From Prochilodus magdalenae (taxonomy: Eukaryota; Chordata; Actinopteri; Characiformes; Prochilodontidae): DNA of 64,000 bases. This document shows, one piece after another, positions 56,001 to 61,155 of the stretch. The stretch lies in assembly GCA_024036415.1 (NCBI GenBank), contig JAMWET010001328.1, positions 562,001 through 626,000 on the forward strand. Reading direction: 5' to 3'. Each line of letters begins with the position of its first letter. Position 1 is the stretch's first letter. The notes under the pieces are model-generated. The model ran no database searches and was not told where the DNA came from. It was given only the letters and a program-made list of their open reading frames with translations. The position numbers were made by a program, and so were the translations under genes.

Positions 56001-59000
56001 TTGCCTCAAACTATCATAAACCAAAGATTCAGTCATCAGTCAGTGTATTAGGACTTATTCGATTTTAAGCTTTCTGCAATATATTATGTTTTGTGTTTGC
56101 AATATTATCAGCACAGAGGCTGTTTTATAAGATGGAGCATCAAATCACTCTGTTTATATTTTAACCATTTATTTATGTATACTTTTAGAAAACATTGATA
56201 GTCACCCTTTAATGTTTTTAGTATTGAATACATAGAGAATAGCTGATGTCCATATGGTCATTTTCTTCTCTGATTGGTAGGAAATGGAGCCATATTTGCC
56301 ATTCACCAGCAAGTGCACACGCTTCTCCGTCTCTGGAGCTGTGGTGCTATTTTGGGTAAGTGACTGACCTCCTGCAAGACTTTCATTATTGATAGTCCAT
56401 GATATATTTCTCCTTCAGTAATAAGTCAGTTATCTACATGTGCACCCCAGCCGTCAACAACCGACCCCACAGAGGTCATTAAAAAGCCGTTCCGCTAACT
56501 GTAGCCCCACTTCTTCTCTTTGTTCCTCAGACGCTTATGATTGTGGCCTGTGTCATGGGAGTGATAGCATACAGGTTAGCGGTGTATGCAGCCTTTGCCA
56601 GCCTTATGAAGGACAGTCCCACCAGCAAAATCCAGTTGGTGGGGTCCTTGATCAACCCACAGCTGGCCACCTCTGTCACTGCATCCTGCATCAATTTTGT
56701 CATCATCCTCCTTCTTAACTTTGTCTACGAGCGTGTGGCTATCTGGATCACAGATATGGGTATGGCAAAGCTTTATTCATTTTTTTTTTTTTTTTAAGTT
56801 TGATTGCGCTTCTTTATTTTAATGTTTTTCTTTTTTTTTTTTTTTCATAATTTTTATTATTTTTTAGAAAATGCAGTTATATTACAATGTATTGTAAACA
56901 GTAAGCATATCTAAACACACAAACAAACAATACCCTTCGCTGCTTGCATCATGTGACCCCCGCAAAGCTTTATTCTAATTTTAAAAAGTAATACAATAAT
57001 GTTTAATAGATCACCTTCTTTTATCACATTGGTAAGAGAAGATCCTTACCTGCCATTTCTTAAGTTGTGTTTTACTATTCGGTCTCTGGCCTTTTTGCAG
57101 TTAAATGAAAATCAACATGAGACAATTTCTGAGCACTTTTAGACATGCAATGTTGTCTTACTACAGGTTTGAGCATAGTACAGCATTGTAACTGTGCATA
57201 AAACAAGTCTCTCTAAAATGGTAACTTTACAGAGTAAGGCAAAACTCAGGTCAGGTTGAATGTAAAGAGAAATTTTATTTTTAGAACATTTTAGGAGCAT
57301 TTCTTTGGTCCATTCGTAATGCAATACAAAAGACAGCTGCTGGGATCTAATGATAAATAAATAAAAAATAAAAATAAATAAATAGAAAATGAGAAACTCA
57401 TCATCGTCTAAAGAATAGCTGCACCCAGAAGGAACTGCCAAATTGCAGTGCTGTTGGGAAGGAAGATAAAGGCTACCAGGAACAATAAATGATGATGCAT
57501 TTACACTGATGTGTCAATATTTATTGAGCTACACATACAGAAGCTACTAATACAACATGCTAGACGTCTCAGCATGGAGTTGTAGAGGTTTCTAATGGCG
57601 TCCAGTGATAATCCGTCCCGTACAGCTTGAATATTTTGACACAATTCCCGCAGATTGTGTGGTAGGGGTGGAGGTGGAGTAACACCAGGCCTTCTGAACT
57701 TGTGACATGTGACAACTGTTCATCTTAGTGCTAACCACGGTCCCTCCACACACAGATTTGTTGGTGGTCACAGACTCATCGTGAAAAATGACCGATCTGA
57801 GTCACTCTCTGACACTCTGGCACAACACCATTGCAGTCTTTGTCAACGTTGACATGGTGTTAAGGGGAGTCGTAGCGGTCTGCATGCATGTAGTCCTGCG
57901 TCATGCAGCCGTCTGCCAATGGTAACAGGGTGACTCATGGAGGGCATCACTGCTCGCTGAATGTCCGCAGTCCTGCTTGTTGGGTTAGTCAGATAAAGCG
58001 TTAAGACCCGTCCCTGCCTCACAATGTCAAACCTACGTACCAAGTTTAATCTGGTCAGTTGATTCCTTCTGGGTGATGATGCGTTTTTGATCCTAATATA
58101 CAAACAGTGTCTGCATGTTTTTAATTACGGTTTTGTGTTATTATTGTTGAACATCTGCTTTTATTATAACATGTCTTGATTTATTTATAATGTGTCTTGC
58201 TTTCATTTATTCCACAGAAATTCCTAAAACCCATATGGAGTATGAGAACAAGCTGACCATGAAAATGTTCATGTTTCAGTTTGTGAATTATTACTCTTCC
58301 TGCTTCTACGTTGCCTTCTTTAAAGGCAAGTTTGTGGGTTACCCAGGCAACTACACATACATGTTTGGAAGTAAATTGAGAAATGAGGAGGTGAGAGAAT
58401 TTCTTCAATGCTTTGGCACTGTTGTGTTGAAAATGGAAAGATTAGTTCTTATGGAGAAATAAATATTTAAAACAAATCCAAAATGTAGTTTTTAACATGT
58501 GACTATGGGAAAAATCACTGGATTGTATATTTCTTAATCATACTTTATTTAGAGTTTTGCCAATTGAGTGCGATCCTTCTTTATCTTTATTCTTCAGAAT
58601 TCCCTCTTTCAAACTACATTTATGAAGCCACTGGTCCTAAACAGTGTCATGAGTTTTAGCCATTCTCATTGAAATATTCTCTTGTGACTGTAACATTGTA
58701 GCGGCCTAATATTAAACTGTTTGCAATCAATAAAGAAATAGATGATATTTACATATTCAAAGCAAATGTATTTAAAATTTAAAAATAATTGTCTGATTTT
58801 ACATGTTATAAGAACAATACAGATGCATACACATGCACAAAACCAGGGCTGGGTCATATATCAAAAGGACTTTGATACACATATTTTCACCTTATGCACA
58901 ATAATTAGTCTTTCTGAGATTTAGTAAGTTCAAACACTATCTGTAAAATACTATGGTGTTCTTCTACTACTGCTATTACTACTGCTGCTACTACTACTAC

Positions 59001-60887
59001 TACTGATAATAATAATAATAATAATAATAATAAATCTACAAATACAGTATTTGTATTTAGTGTTTTACCATACACAGTGCACCAAATCCAATGAAATTGA
59101 ACCAATTGTATTCACTTTGTAATAAAACATGCTGTTATTGCACTGCAACATCATACACACATAAAATATTGTCATAGTAATCACTTCTAAACCAAACCCT
59201 GCAGTCTTGTGTTGTCTCTGCCATAAAACACCAGGTCTGGCTCATTAATGGCTCATAAATGACCTGGTGAGCTAAAGTGGGAAGTAATTCAGATTGGGGC
59301 CCATCCCATGATTATTGTGAAGTGAATAGTGCCTTTCTGTGAAAAATGTCTTTAGGTAATATTTTCAGATCAAATACTTGAAAACTTGAGTCCTTAAAAC
59401 TATAATGCTTAAGAATGTGAAACATTTTAGATGTTATATATAAAATGGCATTGTGTCTGACATCAGTTCATGTCCATTCGTATAATTATAATACATATCA
59501 GACACAAATATTAGACTGCAAAATGTCAAATGGCCAAATGCACTCTTACTGACAACTTTGTCTCGTCATCAGATTGTTTCTGTCCCGTGTCTGGCAAAAC
59601 ATGCAAACCAATACCGGATTAAATTAAAGGGGAGTTTACATGAAAGGGAAGCATTTACGATAAGTGGACGTTGTGTAAGCCTTATCAAATTAAATGTCAA
59701 AATGTAATCGCTTAATGTAGAGAGTTAATTTCTCTTAGTGTAGAGAGTCAAAATAGATACTCTAAATCAGCTTGTAGGTAGCCAGGGCCACAGGGTCAAT
59801 CAGGATTGAACAGTTCTCTCAGGATTTGCTCTGTTGTTTCATATGACCAAATATGGTGTTTACCAAGAAACCAGTGTGCAGTATTAACCTGAGTGTGTTG
59901 TCTCCCTGCAGTGTGCTCCAGGGGGCTGCCTGATAGAGCTTACTACTCAGTTGGTGATTGTTATGGCAGGGAAGCAACTGGTGGGGAACATCCAGGAGTC
60001 CCTGCTACCGTGAGTGTCCTAATAACTTTGGATAGTTTCTTAATTACAGTATGCTTAAAAAACATTGTGAATTGTGGAATTTATTACGATAATGATGATA
60101 AACATTGTCAGCCCTAATTATAACCAGGTTTTAGTCACTGACATGAACAGCTAGGTATTCTGAGATGAAACTTTAAGACAGCTGTATGGTATTGATGTCC
60201 AATATGGCAAAAAAAAAATATATATATATATACATATTTTATTTAGATTTTATATGCATATATATATATATATATATGCATATAAAATCTAAATAAAATA
60301 TGTTTCACCATACACAGAGACCTAATTGTTGTACTTAGTTTATAATAAAACATGCTTTATTGATATATTGATGATATTCATGATGTAGATATAAAAGCCT
60401 GTTGTTGAATTATAAAGAAAGCTATACTTATAAAATGAAAATAATGCATAATCTGATCTGTGTCTCTGAGGACAGATTAATTAGGAACTGGTGGATCAGC
60501 AGAAAAGGACGGAACCACCCCGAGGGTCGGTACAGCAGATGGGAACAGGACCATGACTTGCAGAACTTCAGCCAGTTTGGTCTCTTCTATGAGTACCTGG
60601 AGATGGGTATGTTTCCGCACTCTGTGTTATACTTTAGATGTAGGTCATTTTAAAGAAAAGCCATTACTGAGGTGAATGTGAACATTGTGTATTTGCTAGA
60701 CATGCACATAGTTGTTTGACTATACGGATATTCAAACTAATCTTAATATTTGTTTACCCTTGAAATCAAAAATTGGTTATGGTATTATATGTATATTAAT
60801 AAACTTTGCTTTAATACAGTTGTGCTTACTGTGTTGTAGTACTCTGAGCTAAAAGGATATCTTTTAAACTTGTTTCTACTTTAAACA

Positions 60888-60953
<66 letters not shown>

Positions 60954-61110
60954 TATATATATATATATATATATACTTGTTTCTACTTAAACAGTATATA
61001 TATATATATATATATATATACTGTTTAAAGTAGAAACAAGTTTAAAAGATATCCTTTTAGCTCAGAGTACTACAACACAGTAAGCATATATACATGCTGT
61101 TATATGCTGT

Positions 61111-61155
<45 letters not shown>

